This document shows, piece by piece, positions 1-7,269 of a DNA stretch of 38,789 nucleotides; within the stretch, counting starts at the first letter, position 1; every line of letters starts with the position of its first letter. The notes below the pieces were generated by a model, which saw nothing but the letters and a program-made list of their open reading frames with translations, had not been told where the DNA came from and did not search any database. The DNA is taken from the NCBI RefSeq assembly GCF_000307855.1, contig NZ_AJLR01000035.1:1-38789 (forward strand), in the 5' to 3' direction. The position numbers and the translations under genes are program-made. Origin of the DNA: Schinkia azotoformans LMG 9581 (GTDB lineage Bacteria > Bacillota > Bacilli > Bacillales > Bacillaceae_J).

Positions 1-258
1 CCGCACTCCCTGTCCGCAATGTTGGAAAGCCAGTTTCGGTCCTCCTGCTATGCCTACTGCACAATAATCCTCTAATGTTCACTACAAAAAATAATTCAAT
101 GAAAAAGTATGCAGTGGAAAAACTCATTCGTCCATGCAAAAGTGCCACCTCTACCATCATTGAGAGCCGCTTCGGACAAAGTTAAGAGTCCTCCTTAGAA
201 ATTAGTGGCTCAAATCTAATTAATCAAAAATACCTTCTTAACAAAATCAATTGTACAC

Positions 259-361
259 AACAACGACGACAACACATCCTGCAATTATAGATTTTTTTTG
301 TCGTTCAATTAGACTACTCCTTTTCCGAGTACCTTTTTAATGTTTAGCAACAGGTTTGTTA
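259..361. repeat. Copy 1 of a duplicated intergenic segment
   Basis: This segment resembles 709-901. Shared parts include the stretch around the TTG start of a small minus-strand ORF, its AAAAGGAG ribosome binding site, and a final block ending near CAGGTTTGTTA. Copy 1 lacks about 80 bp that copy 2 has between two short GAAAAGGA-like direct repeats, so slipped deletion is a likely cause. In copy 1 the small ORF (TTG at 308) is one base short in a run of eight T (292-299) and stops after seven codons. Confidence 0.6.
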
Positions 362-469
362 TCTTTACTATTACTAATCGACAGGTGCCTGTGATCGCCC
401 CCCTTATAATAGACTTATAAGTTATAATAGAAGGACGACATATCTACATTTTATTAGGAGGAGATGTAG

Positions 470-538
470 GTGGCTAAAAATGTTCGTCTTCATGAATCCT
501 ATCTGTACTTTGTAGTTGAGCAACTAGATGAACTCTAA
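470..538 (+). CDS. Possible 22-residue peptide ORF (or remnant)
   Basis: A GTG start at 470 follows a good AGGAGG site at 456-461 with an 8-base spacer, and TATAAT-like boxes lie about 50 bp upstream. The peptide begins MAKNVRLHESYLYF and ends at TAA after 22 residues. The same frame stays open for nine more codons past this TAA, so it may be the start of a gene cut by a nonsense mutation. I recognise no family. The only support is the strong ribosome binding site. Confidence 0.3.
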   Translation: MAKNVRLHESYLYFVVEQLDEL

Positions 539-605
539 AAGGATAAAACATTTTATTGGAAGGATTGATTCATTTCTTAATGCACATTGCCCTGCCTGAG
601 CAAAA

Positions 606-758
606 CTATTTAATGCGGAATATTTTTAATACACAATAAATACAAACAAAATACACTATAAAATAATATACGTTATTTTCAACTCCGAATTTATCAAGGA
701 AAAAGGCAGCAACGGCGACAACACACCCAGTAATTATAGCTCTTTTTATATCGTTCAA
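606..758 (-). CDS. Small membrane protein, TTG start
   Basis: An open frame of 50 residues starts at TTG (758) behind AAAAGGAG (768-775) with a 9-base spacer. The N-terminus is MNDIKRAIITGCVVAVAAFF, a short charged start followed by a hydrophobic segment, and a second hydrophobic stretch rich in Tyr, Phe and Val follows. It could be a small two-pass membrane protein. The homologous copy around 285-308 is frameshifted, so this is the only copy that could be expressed. No family is recognised. The hydrophobic pattern and ribosome binding site are visible; expression is inference. Confidence 0.4.
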   Translation of the reverse strand: MNDIKRAIITGCVVAVAAFFLDKFGVENNVYYFIVYFVCIYCVLKIFRIK

Positions 759-901
759 TTAGACCTACTCCTTTTCAGTGAAAAAACTGCCACTCAATCG
801 GTTTGTAATATGCAATATATGAATACAAGTAAAAAGGTATTCGGTCTAAGGGAAATCCTTTTCCGAGTACCTTTTTACTGTTTAGCAACAGGTTTGTTAC
901 C
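709..901. repeat. Copy 2 of the duplicated intergenic segment
   Basis: This is the partner of 259-361. It carries the intact small TTG-start ORF and the 80 bp missing from copy 1. That extra part includes half of a hairpin that looks like a terminator for the secreted-protein gene to the right. Confidence 0.6.
832..878 (-). terminator. Likely terminator after the 192-aa secreted protein
   Basis: AAAAAGGTATTCGG and CCGAGTACCTTTTT form a 14-bp stem with one mismatch around an 18-base loop. Read on the minus strand the stem ends in a T-run. It lies about 65 bp beyond the stop codon of the gene at 943-1521. Confidence 0.5.
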
Positions 902-942
902 CCTATATTACTTAGTTTGTAAACATATCACCTTCTATATAT

Positions 943-1521
943 CTATTTTACTTCCACTGTTGGGTCAATAGAATCAATATTGGGATCATCTTTTGCTGTC
1001 CATGTTTGAGTTATTGTTTTTTTGAATTTTCCATCTACATAGATATTGCTAGACATTGAATAATAACATTCTGTGTATTTTGTGATCCATCTATAGTTAA
1101 CAGTTGATTTGACTGTTACATCATCAGAAGTGTACACTCCGATTGCTGAAGCAATACCTGTACATATTGCAGTAGGCCAAGTTGTCTTTGATAATAGCCA
1201 TGCTACAATCGAGCTACTTCCACCAGCAACAACAAGTTTTGGAATCGTATAGCTATTGGAAAAGCTTCCATCCCAAGTTGCATTGATTGAAGTATCTCCG
1301 TTTAAAGAATCTGTACTATAAGAAAATTCGAGTGTTTTAAAGTCTGAAGACTCTAATTCTAGATTTTTGTTTTCTAATTCAACAATATTTCCTTTATTTA
1401 AAAGGGTCATAGCTGAATTAGCGTCGTCTCCCTCATTGCCAGAAGCATATACGGAAGCGGATGCTGAAATAGGAATTACTAAAGCTAATATAGTAGAAAT
1501 TACACGTTTGCGATTTATCAT
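943..1521 (-). CDS. Secreted protein of unknown function, 192 aa
   Basis: The protein begins MINRKRVISTILALVIPISA and has a classic signal peptide with probable cleavage after ...SASVYA (about residue 26). An acidic segment follows, then a glycine- and alanine-rich hydrophobic stretch (about residues 93-128) and a Thr/Tyr-rich C-terminal region with a YRWITKYTECYY motif. AGGAGG stands just before the ATG, which supports this start. The hydrophobic core would suit a secreted antimicrobial or membrane-active protein, but I cannot assign a family. A 20-bp perfect palindrome made of TATTTCGG/CCGAAATA elements, also found around the comQ ComA box, lies about 185 bp upstream, so quorum control is possible. 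Secretion is well supported; function is unknown. Confidence 0.7.
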   Translation of the reverse strand: MINRKRVISTILALVIPISASASVYASGNEGDDANSAMTLLNKGNIVELENKNLELESSDFKTLEFSYSTDSLNGDTSINATWDGSFSNSYTIPKLVVAGGSSSIVAWLLSKTTWPTAICTGIASAIGVYTSDDVTVKSTVNYRWITKYTECYYSMSSNIYVDGKFKKTITQTWTAKDDPNIDSIDPTVEVK

Positions 1522-1703
1522 ATTTTCCTCCTGGTTAAATTACTCGAAGAACATATATTTTCTATATGTTTCTATCTCTCCCAAACTATTTCTAACACAC
1601 TACTGTTTGACGGCCATCAATAAAAAAATTGTGTTTAATAATCTTGGTAAAATTTATATTAGCATACTAATATTCTAACAATCTATTGATAATTACCGCT
1701 ATT

Positions 1704-1723
1704 TTATTTCGGTACCGAAATAA
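1704..1723. promoter_or_regulatory. 20-bp perfect palindrome, possible ComA-like site
   Basis: TTATTTCGG-TA-CCGAAATAA is a perfect palindrome. Its arms match the outer elements that flank the comQ ComA box (6679-6686 and 6709-6716). It lies between the zinc-ribbon gene and the secreted-protein gene at 943-1521. The 2-bp centre differs from the 4-bp centre of a normal ComA box, so binding by ComA is a guess. Confidence 0.45.
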
Positions 1724-1782
1724 ACTTTTCTGAGCAAAAGAATAAATCGCTAACGCGACTTTATCCACGTCCCAAGTGTAGA

Positions 1783-1986
1783 TTATTCACTTGGGACATT
1801 TCTCGCTCGAAGCATAGTGCCTCCACAAAAAGGACACTCAACTTCTACTTCTTCATCATTATTTAAGTCCACACTAAAATCTCCAACAACATATTCAGGG
1901 ACTTCGTCCCTTTTACCACAATCTTTGCATTTAAACGAAAGCAGAACGATTTCATCATCTAAACCAAAAGGATCATCTTCCTCCAT
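1783..1986 (-). CDS. Small zinc-ribbon protein, 67 aa
   Basis: The protein has two CxxC pairs, CKDC (about residues 20-23) and CPFC (about residues 51-54), separated by an acidic linker containing DLNNDEEVEVE. This is the pattern of a four-cysteine zinc ribbon, which usually mediates protein or nucleic acid contacts. The ATG lies inside the end of a decayed transposase reading frame, and the ribosome binding site is weak (GGAG about 11 bases upstream). No specific family is recognised and there is no clear link to the com genes downstream of the remnant. It could be a passenger gene or a fragment of a larger one. Confidence 0.5.
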   Translation of the reverse strand: MEEDDPFGLDDEIVLLSFKCKDCGKRDEVPEYVVGDFSVDLNNDEEVEVECPFCGGTMLRARNVPSE

Positions 1987-2262
1987 TCTTTAATAAACTC
2001 CATGTCCTCCATATAATGATACAGATGACCATAGTCTGAATGATAGATTTCTACTAATTCCATCTTTAATTGGCAACATGGGCAAATAAATGGATCTTAA
2101 GCCTCGATCATTCGTTGTCTATATGTTTTCTTCTTCTTTTTTGTTTCAAGTAATAGGGACAACTGGTCACTACTATGAGGACATTGTACGTATTCTAAAC
2201 AATAAAAAAGTCTTATCGACCGTATAAGGGTTTTAAAATTTCGTGACTACCTACTCATCTAT
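1965..2262 (-). pseudogene. Decayed transposase C-terminus, IS91-like
   Basis: A minus-strand frame reads FKTLIRSIRLFYCLEYV, then RQRMIEA, an in-frame TAA, then DPFICPCCQLKMELVEIYHS and SDYGHLYHYMEDM. This order (basic segment, a WRERI-like motif, a DPLxCPxC zinc motif, a YG...Y tail) resembles the C-terminal end of Firmicute IS91-family transposases. The rest of the enzyme is absent and the frame has a stop, so it is a dead fragment. The family call rests on remembered motif order and is moderate. Confidence 0.5.
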
Positions 2263-2268
2263 TTTCCC

Positions 2269-2329
2269 AAAAAATAAAGCCAAACTAATCAAAGTTAACC
2301 AAGAACAATGATCAGAATGGCTTATTTTT
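2269..2329 (-). terminator. Terminator-like hairpin downstream of comA
   Basis: On the minus strand AAATAAGCCA pairs with TGGCTTTATTT, extended by a partly paired GATCA/TGATTAG inner part and followed by a T-rich stretch. It sits about 65 bp beyond the comA stop. A second small hairpin (ATGCTACCTAATAGCAT) lies at about 2333-2349. Confidence 0.55.
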
Positions 2330-2394
2330 GTCCATGCTACCTAATAGCATGCAGACTATAATTGTAATATTCCGTTACTTTTACTCTAGAGTAA

Positions 2395-3060
2395 TTAACT
2401 ATTATTTGTAAAAACTTCTCTTGGAAGCAACCTCAACTCCCTAGCCTTTGCAACCGCTTCTCCGCGCGAACTAACATTTAAAGTTCCAAATATTTTTGTC
2501 AAATGATATTCTACCATACGCTGACTGATCATTAGACTTTGAGCAATCTCCTTGTTTGATTTTCCAAGTGAGGCTTCATATAATACTTGTTGCTCTTTTT
2601 CGTTCAAGGAAATACCAGATTTTGCATCACCATCATTTATTACTCCTTTAAACTCAATCTGCCGTAGTTGTTGTAAAAAAGATATGGGAAGAATCGCTTC
2701 TTTTCTTAATGCGCATTTTATCGCTGTTAATAGCTGATCCTTGGATGCTGTTTTACTAATAAAACCACCGGCACCGGCCTCCATTAAAATATTGAAATGA
2801 GACTCAATATCAAATCCTGTCATGATTAACACATTCGCTTCCGCATCTTTTGCAATAACCCGTTTAGTTAAATCAATCCCATTGATAGTGTCTATAAACA
2901 AATCAAAAATGTATAAATCATAGCTTGAACTTTCTATTCGTTCTATCGCTTCTTCCCCAGAGGCAGCTAACGTAACTTGATATTGATTATCCGCTTCAAT
3001 CATTGCTTTCGTTCCTTCTCTGACAGAGGGATGATCATCTACAAGTAAAATATTTATCAT
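2395..3060 (-). CDS. comA: Response regulator ComA (quorum-response transcription activator)
   Basis: This 221-residue protein is a NarL/LuxR-type response regulator. The receiver domain has the acidic pair D8/D9, phospho-acceptor D53 in YIFDLF, and a conserved TG...K region (MTGFD, then SKTAS). The C-terminal part (about residues 150-212) has a LuxR helix-turn-helix with NEKEQQVLYEASLGKSNKEI. ComA of B. subtilis (214 aa) is phosphorylated by ComP and binds TTGCGG-N4-CCGCAA boxes; several such boxes lie in this island. The gene starts 15 bp after comP and is followed by a terminator hairpin, so it ends the comQXPA operon. The paralogues DegU and other NarL regulators are similar, but the neighbours comQ, comX and comP fix the assignment. 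Confidence 0.9.
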   Translation of the reverse strand: MINILLVDDHPSVREGTKAMIEADNQYQVTLAASGEEAIERIESSSYDLYIFDLFIDTINGIDLTKRVIAKDAEANVLIMTGFDIESHFNILMEAGAGGFISKTASKDQLLTAIKCALRKEAILPISFLQQLRQIEFKGVINDGDAKSGISLNEKEQQVLYEASLGKSNKEIAQSLMISQRMVEYHLTKIFGTLNVSSRGEAVAKARELRLLPREVFTNNS

Positions 3061-3075
3061 ATAAATTCCTCCTCA

Positions 3076-5415
3076 TTACCCGACAATTATTATTGGATTC
3101 TCTTTATCCAACGGGATTTCAATTACTATTTGTAATCCACTACTATCCTTTAAATTACTAAATTCAATATTTCCGTTGACACTTCTTACCCGCTCTCTTA
3201 TTCCGTATATTCCAAGACGCCCATTAAAGGCTGGTGCGCTTTCTCCTGCCATCCCTTCTCCATCATCTTTGTATTTTAAAATGATATGATCATATTCAGA
3301 TGTAAGATAAATACTAACCTTTGATGCATTGGAATGCTTTTCAGCATTATTCATTAATTCTTGGACAACCCGGTAAAGTGCCAATGTTATTTCATCACTG
3401 ATGCTATATACAAAATTTCTGTCAGCAACGAAATCGATCACTAAATTTGTCCGCAATTGCACCTTTTTAAAAAGATTCTCTAGCGATCCAACAATGCCTG
3501 TTTCTTTCAAAAATGGCGGCATTAACTCATTGCAAGTTTCACGAATTTCATGAATGACATCTAATAAACCTTCATTAATAAAGTCAAGTTCTTGTTTAGC
3601 AATCGAATCAAAATTATATTTTTCAAGAATTCCAGATAATTTTCTGTATAATAAAAGCTGCTCTTGAAGGGCGGAATCATGTAAATCAGTCGATAACCGC
3701 TTTCGCTCCTTTTCTTCTATATTAAATAACATCTTGAGCACCCAGGAAGGAGCATCGTCTTTTGTTTTAATATTTTCTAACTCCTCGATTAAATCCTCGA
3801 TCATTTGCAGATTTTGATAGCTTACATTCATATAATAAGAAATTGTTTTTAGCCATTCTTTTTCGTCAAGGTTAAAAGCTGTAAAGTTCTTCTTTCTGCC
3901 CAATACCAATACTGTTATTTTCTTTTTATTTTCAGCGACAATTAAATAAGAGATCGTATTCAAAAGTTGTAGTTCTCCGAAGAAATTTTTCCCAAAAAAT
4001 AACGAAAGATGGGTCTGTAACAGCCCCTTTTCGTAATCCCAGCTATCACCATTAACCAATATGAGACTATCAACCTCTTTATCATATTCAAGCAAAGCAA
4101 TGTTCTTTAGACCCAATATGGCTTTAATTTCATTAACAAAATACTGCTCGATCACTTTTTTACTTTTTTCACGAGATAGAAATGCAACAAATTGGTAGAT
4201 ACTTGATTGCAGATTATATTTTTCAGAAAATAAGTTGCCCCGAAGCCGATAATCTAATTCTTCTTTTATGTAAAATACTAGAATAAAAAATAAGTAGACG
4301 GCAACAAAAATTTGTACCCATCTTAATACGGGAACATCATCTAATAATATTGCCCCAACTATTATAAACAGCAGTGAGGGTGTAATTGATAATAGAGAAT
4401 AATAATAAATCCGCTTAATATAAAAATTAATATCTAAAAACTGATTCGTTGATACTAAATAAACAAAAGTAAGTGGTAAAAAATAAGTAAATAAAAAAGC
4501 AACTTCACCGGAAATAAGTTCCTGTTTAAAAATAAAGGTTGGTATTGCGTAAAACATAATAAATGGAAAAAATGAAATAAAAATACCCAGAGTTATGATT
4601 TTAAAAAGAGGGCTATAGATTGACTTTCGATTTTTTATAAAGCCACTACCAAAAATATAAATACAACAACAAGTGTTTATAACAAACATGAGTAAAACAA
4701 ACATTTTTATTATTGAAAATAAAATATTGTAAAAAGGAAAAAGTAAAAATAAAAGTGATAAAAGCAGGATTAAAGTGTTAGAAATATATAGGTTTTTAAC
4801 TAGATTAAAGCGTACAAATTTCATATTGTATTTTTGAAAATATAATATGAAAAAATGAAGTAGCAACAACGGTATCGCTAATAAAGTACTTATTGCAATA
4901 AATTGGGCCAGCGGTTCTGTACGTGCTGATGCCGCTCCAGCGAAGAAACTAATTCCATATGTTTGAAATAGCAAAATCAATATTAAAGTGACCTTTTCAT
5001 TTCTTTTGTATTTGAACAAAAAAGCACTAAACAAAAAAGAAAGAAGTAAAACAAAAAACGGAGTAATTATATGTAAGATGAATTGGTCCTTGTAAAAGTG
5101 AGCTTGTACATTATATTTGAATATTTCTCCATTTCTTTCAACAATAATCTCATTTGCCTGTTCAATAAGGTTGTACTTAATAACGGACTGATGCTCTTTA
5201 GGCATTTTTCCGTTAATATTGAGAACAATATCCCCTTTCTTTATTCCTAAATATTCTGCTGCCCCCTTAGGAGCAACATTTATAATTTCAAACTGATTAT
5301 TCAGGGTTTCCTCAACACCGATTCCAATATGTGCATATTTCACAGTAATGGTAGTAAAATAGATACATAACAATAATACCGTAAAAATTAATATGCTAAA
5401 TGTGCTTTTTGACAT
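3076..5415 (-). CDS. comP: Sensor histidine kinase ComP, with N-terminal PDZ-like domain
   Basis: The 779-residue protein would sense the ComX pheromone at the membrane and phosphorylate ComA. After a first membrane helix (about residues 7-25) comes a PDZ-like domain (about 30-100, with APKGAAEYLGIKKGDIVLNI), then many hydrophobic helices (about 115-400), a soluble linker, and a HisKA_3 kinase core. The phospho-accepting His is at about 579 in STDLHDSALQEQ. The ATPase domain has the N box ELMNNAEKH (about 686-694) and the G1 motif DDGEGM (about 717-722). B. subtilis ComP is of similar size (about 769 aa). It follows comX with a 93-bp gap that holds a strong hairpin. All key motifs are present, so it should be functional. 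Confidence 0.92.
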   Translation of the reverse strand: MSKSTFSILIFTVLLLCIYFTTITVKYAHIGIGVEETLNNQFEIINVAPKGAAEYLGIKKGDIVLNINGKMPKEHQSVIKYNLIEQANEIIVERNGEIFKYNVQAHFYKDQFILHIITPFFVLLLSFLFSAFLFKYKRNEKVTLILILLFQTYGISFFAGAASARTEPLAQFIAISTLLAIPLLLLHFFILYFQKYNMKFVRFNLVKNLYISNTLILLLSLLFLLFPFYNILFSIIKMFVLLMFVINTCCCIYIFGSGFIKNRKSIYSPLFKIITLGIFISFFPFIMFYAIPTFIFKQELISGEVAFLFTYFLPLTFVYLVSTNQFLDINFYIKRIYYYSLLSITPSLLFIIVGAILLDDVPVLRWVQIFVAVYLFFILVFYIKEELDYRLRGNLFSEKYNLQSSIYQFVAFLSREKSKKVIEQYFVNEIKAILGLKNIALLEYDKEVDSLILVNGDSWDYEKGLLQTHLSLFFGKNFFGELQLLNTISYLIVAENKKKITVLVLGRKKNFTAFNLDEKEWLKTISYYMNVSYQNLQMIEDLIEELENIKTKDDAPSWVLKMLFNIEEKERKRLSTDLHDSALQEQLLLYRKLSGILEKYNFDSIAKQELDFINEGLLDVIHEIRETCNELMPPFLKETGIVGSLENLFKKVQLRTNLVIDFVADRNFVYSISDEITLALYRVVQELMNNAEKHSNASKVSIYLTSEYDHIILKYKDDGEGMAGESAPAFNGRLGIYGIRERVRSVNGNIEFSNLKDSSGLQIVIEIPLDKENPIIIVG

Positions 5416-5465
5416 CGAATCACCTAAAGCTATTATTTTATTTGCAATATTAGTACAAACTAAAA

Positions 5466-5500
5466 AGCTAGATTCCTTCTATAATGAATAGAATCTAGCT
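5466..5500 (-). terminator. Perfect 10-bp stem-loop between comX and comP
   Basis: AGCTAGATTC and GAATCTAGCT pair perfectly around a 15-base loop. On the minus strand the stem is followed by TTTTTAG. It starts 9 bp past the comX stop and ends about 50 bp before comP. It could partly terminate transcription, giving more comX than comP message, or act as an RNA-stabilising or processing stem. Confidence 0.6.
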
Positions 5501-5508
5501 ATTAGATT

Positions 5509-5673
5509 TTAAAGCCAGAAGCTTGATAGAGTTGTAACAGTTCCATTCAAAACATCCAATATAATCTGTACTTCCTCTTCACTTACACCAACTAAACTCG
5601 CAAATCCATTCTGTACTTGCTCAAGCACCTCTTGATTTTTTACCAAATGCTGAATAATCTCTGAAATCATCAT
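5509..5673 (-). CDS. comX: ComX pheromone precursor
   Basis: This short gene between comQ and comP encodes about 54 residues, beginning MMISEIIQHLVKNQEVL and ending TVTTLSSFWL. In the ComX family a C-terminal Trp is prenylated by ComQ and the last 5-10 residues are released as pheromone. Here the only Trp is the next-to-last residue, in the expected place. The length matches B. subtilis ComX (55 aa). Two ATG codons stand in tandem; GGAGG (5678-5682) is 4 bases before the first and 7 before the second, so the second (5670) is probably used. The gene begins 37 bp after the comQ stop. The exact cleavage site and type of prenyl group cannot be read from the sequence. Confidence 0.9.
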   Translation of the reverse strand: MMISEIIQHLVKNQEVLEQVQNGFASLVGVSEEEVQIILDVLNGTVTTLSSFWL

Positions 5674-5710
5674 AATTCCTCCAATAGTTTACTAAGTTAT
5701 AATATTTTTC

Positions 5711-6619
5711 TTATCTAAATAACATGGATTGAATTCTTTCTTTTGAATCTTCAGTAATATCCATGGTATTGATAATTTTCATTGACTTATTAATTTCAAG
5801 CTGCATAATAACTTTGGCGTACTCAATGGCTCCAGACTTTTTAATCAAAGCGACGATTTCACTTTGCTTTGATTGAATTTGTTCTTTCTGTATGTCTCCT
5901 TTATAGTACCTCTTTAATTCTTCAAATTCTGCAGCAGCATTATTTAAAAGATACAAAACAGGCAATGTCTTTTTCTTATGTAGAAAATCGTTTTTGCTAT
6001 TTTCCCGCTGAATATCTTTTATATCATTGGCAATTTGAACAGCAATGCCAAAATGTTCGGCATATTCTTTCACAATTTGCGGCTGCTGATAATTTGTAAA
6101 AATGGTTCCTAATAGACAAGCAGATGAAATAAGTGATCCCGATTTTTCTTTCGTAACGGATAGATAATCACTCTCATTATAAATTTCATTCTCAGCATCC
6201 CACTGCTGACCAGAAATACAACGCACTATATGTTTATTGAACATTTTCCTTGCTTCCAGTTTTACTTTATTGTCGAAAAAGCTTTCATCAATTGCAAGTT
6301 GGCTTATGGTCAAAAGAGCCAGTCCAATATGAGTAGCGGTTGATGTTTCGACTTTCATCCAAGGTAGGTCTTGATTATCGAGGTCTACCAAATCATCAAA
6401 TATATCAATGGCTAGTATTAACATTTCCATTCCGGCAGCAATTTGGTTGATTTCATTGCCTTTTCCACCGAATAATTCATAATGAAACAATACTAAATCA
6501 CCAAAGCGAAAGCCTTCTTTTTCTTTGAAATCAATAAAATCACAAATGGTTCCAACTATTTTATCATGTTTTAAGTTTTGCTTTACTAATTGAAGCATGC
6601 ATTCCTTGATTTCAATCAT
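5711..6619 (-). CDS. comQ: Isoprenyl transferase ComQ (ComX-modifying enzyme)
   Basis: The 302-residue protein belongs to the trans-isoprenyl diphosphate synthase fold. It has the first Asp-rich motif DDLVD (residues 75-79) and a weak second one, NDIKD (198-202), as is usual for ComQ, which transfers an isoprenyl group to the Trp of ComX instead of elongating a chain. The length fits B. subtilis ComQ (299 aa). It is the first gene of the comQXPA operon. A perfect ComA box lies about 70-86 bp upstream of its ATG, suggesting positive autoregulation. An ordinary polyprenyl synthase is the alternative, but the adjacent comX makes ComQ by far the better call. Confidence 0.93.
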   Translation of the reverse strand: MIEIKECMLQLVKQNLKHDKIVGTICDFIDFKEKEGFRFGDLVLFHYELFGGKGNEINQIAAGMEMLILAIDIFDDLVDLDNQDLPWMKVETSTATHIGLALLTISQLAIDESFFDNKVKLEARKMFNKHIVRCISGQQWDAENEIYNESDYLSVTKEKSGSLISSACLLGTIFTNYQQPQIVKEYAEHFGIAVQIANDIKDIQRENSKNDFLHKKKTLPVLYLLNNAAAEFEELKRYYKGDIQKEQIQSKQSEIVALIKKSGAIEYAKVIMQLEINKSMKIINTMDITEDSKERIQSMLFR

Positions 6620-6651
6620 CTATATTCACCCTAATAACAACTTTAGTTATA

Positions 6652-6657
6652 TTGTAC
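6652..6657 (-). promoter_or_regulatory. Possible -10 box of comQ
   Basis: TACAAT on the minus strand lies about 33 bp before the comQ ATG and about 45 bp from the centre of the ComA box. No good -35 element is present at the right distance; the outer GGTGAA/CCGAAATA element occupies that place. That is typical of a promoter depending on an activator. Confidence 0.35.
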
Positions 6658-6678
6658 TAGATTTCTACAATATTTTCA

Positions 6679-6716
6679 CCGAAATAAATTTGCGGAAAAC
6701 CGCAATTCTATTTCGG
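6679..6716. promoter_or_regulatory. Four-part symmetric ComA binding site at comQ
   Basis: The core TTGCGG-AAAA-CCGCAA (6690-6705) is a perfect ComA box. It is flanked on both sides at exactly 3 bp by CCGAAATA (6679-6686) and its inverse TATTTCGG (6709-6716). ComA sites in B. subtilis are known to need a third, degenerate half-site; here there appear to be two outer elements, one on each side. The site lies between the gene at 6783-7217 and comQ and most likely controls comQXPA. Confidence 0.85.
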
Positions 6717-6782
6717 AACAGATTCTTTAACATCCAATCTTTCACAAAAAAAATATACTAATTTTATAGTAGAGTATATTAA

Positions 6783-7217
6783 TTATTCGTTTTTCTTCTC
6801 TAAATGTTTTAATTCAGCCAACCCATCGTTTGTTGAATAACCAATTTGGTAGATATTATTCTTATTTTCCGCCCAATAGTCATAGGTTACTTCTGGTTCA
6901 CTTTCAAAAACAACATTAATATAATATGGGTTCATATGATTAAAGCCTTCTTCGCGATAAGGAACTGTTGAAATCACCCATTTTTCATCAGGATAACGTT
7001 GAAATAGGTATAGTTCTATTAATTTAACCTTCTTGTCTATTTGTGTATCAATCCAAAAAGGACGTACTACATAGAATGCACAATAAACTGTCAATGTAAC
7101 TAAAGCTAATAACCAGCCAATTTTTCTCCATTTACCTTTAAAAAAGAGCGTAATAATTACAATTGTTGTAATCATAATCCCAACAAATGTTAACTTAATT
7201 ATTTCTGCGGGATGCAC
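6783..7217 (-). CDS. Membrane-anchored DUF3139-like protein, 144 aa
   Basis: Two hydrophobic helices (about residues 8-26 and 33-52) are followed by a soluble domain with LYLFQRYPDEKWVIS and YYINVVFESEPEVTYDYWAE. This layout resembles small Bacillus exported proteins of the DUF3139 type (helix, then a YL...KYP..W.V segment); that assignment is from memory. The start is GTG behind GAGGGGAGA. It lies upstream of the comQ ComA box in the same direction as comQ, so it is not downstream of that box. It occupies the position in unit C that the 77-aa membrane protein (10661-10894) occupies in unit B. Function is unknown; immunity or surface sensing is possible but unsupported. Confidence 0.6.
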   Translation of the reverse strand: MHPAEIIKLTFVGIMITTIVIITLFFKGKWRKIGWLLALVTLTVYCAFYVVRPFWIDTQIDKKVKLIELYLFQRYPDEKWVISTVPYREEGFNHMNPYYINVVFESEPEVTYDYWAENKNNIYQIGYSTNDGLAELKHLEKKNE

Positions 7218-7269
7218 ATTTATCTCCCCTCTGAATTATACAAATAAATTCCAAACATTATATAGCTAA

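Noticed and set aside
1-250. Half-site CCGCAA and TTTCGG near the left edge as a further ComA site
   Set aside because: The elements are single, badly spaced and not inverted; no gene start lies at a sensible distance.
1367-1678. Plus-strand frame of 103 codons
   Set aside because: It overlaps the signal peptide and start of the secreted-protein gene on the other strand, has no ribosome binding site, and ends in low-complexity Ile/Tyr-rich sequence.
5711-6619. Reading comQ as a general polyprenyl diphosphate synthase
   Set aside because: The second Asp-rich motif is weak and the gene is followed directly by comX, comP and comA.
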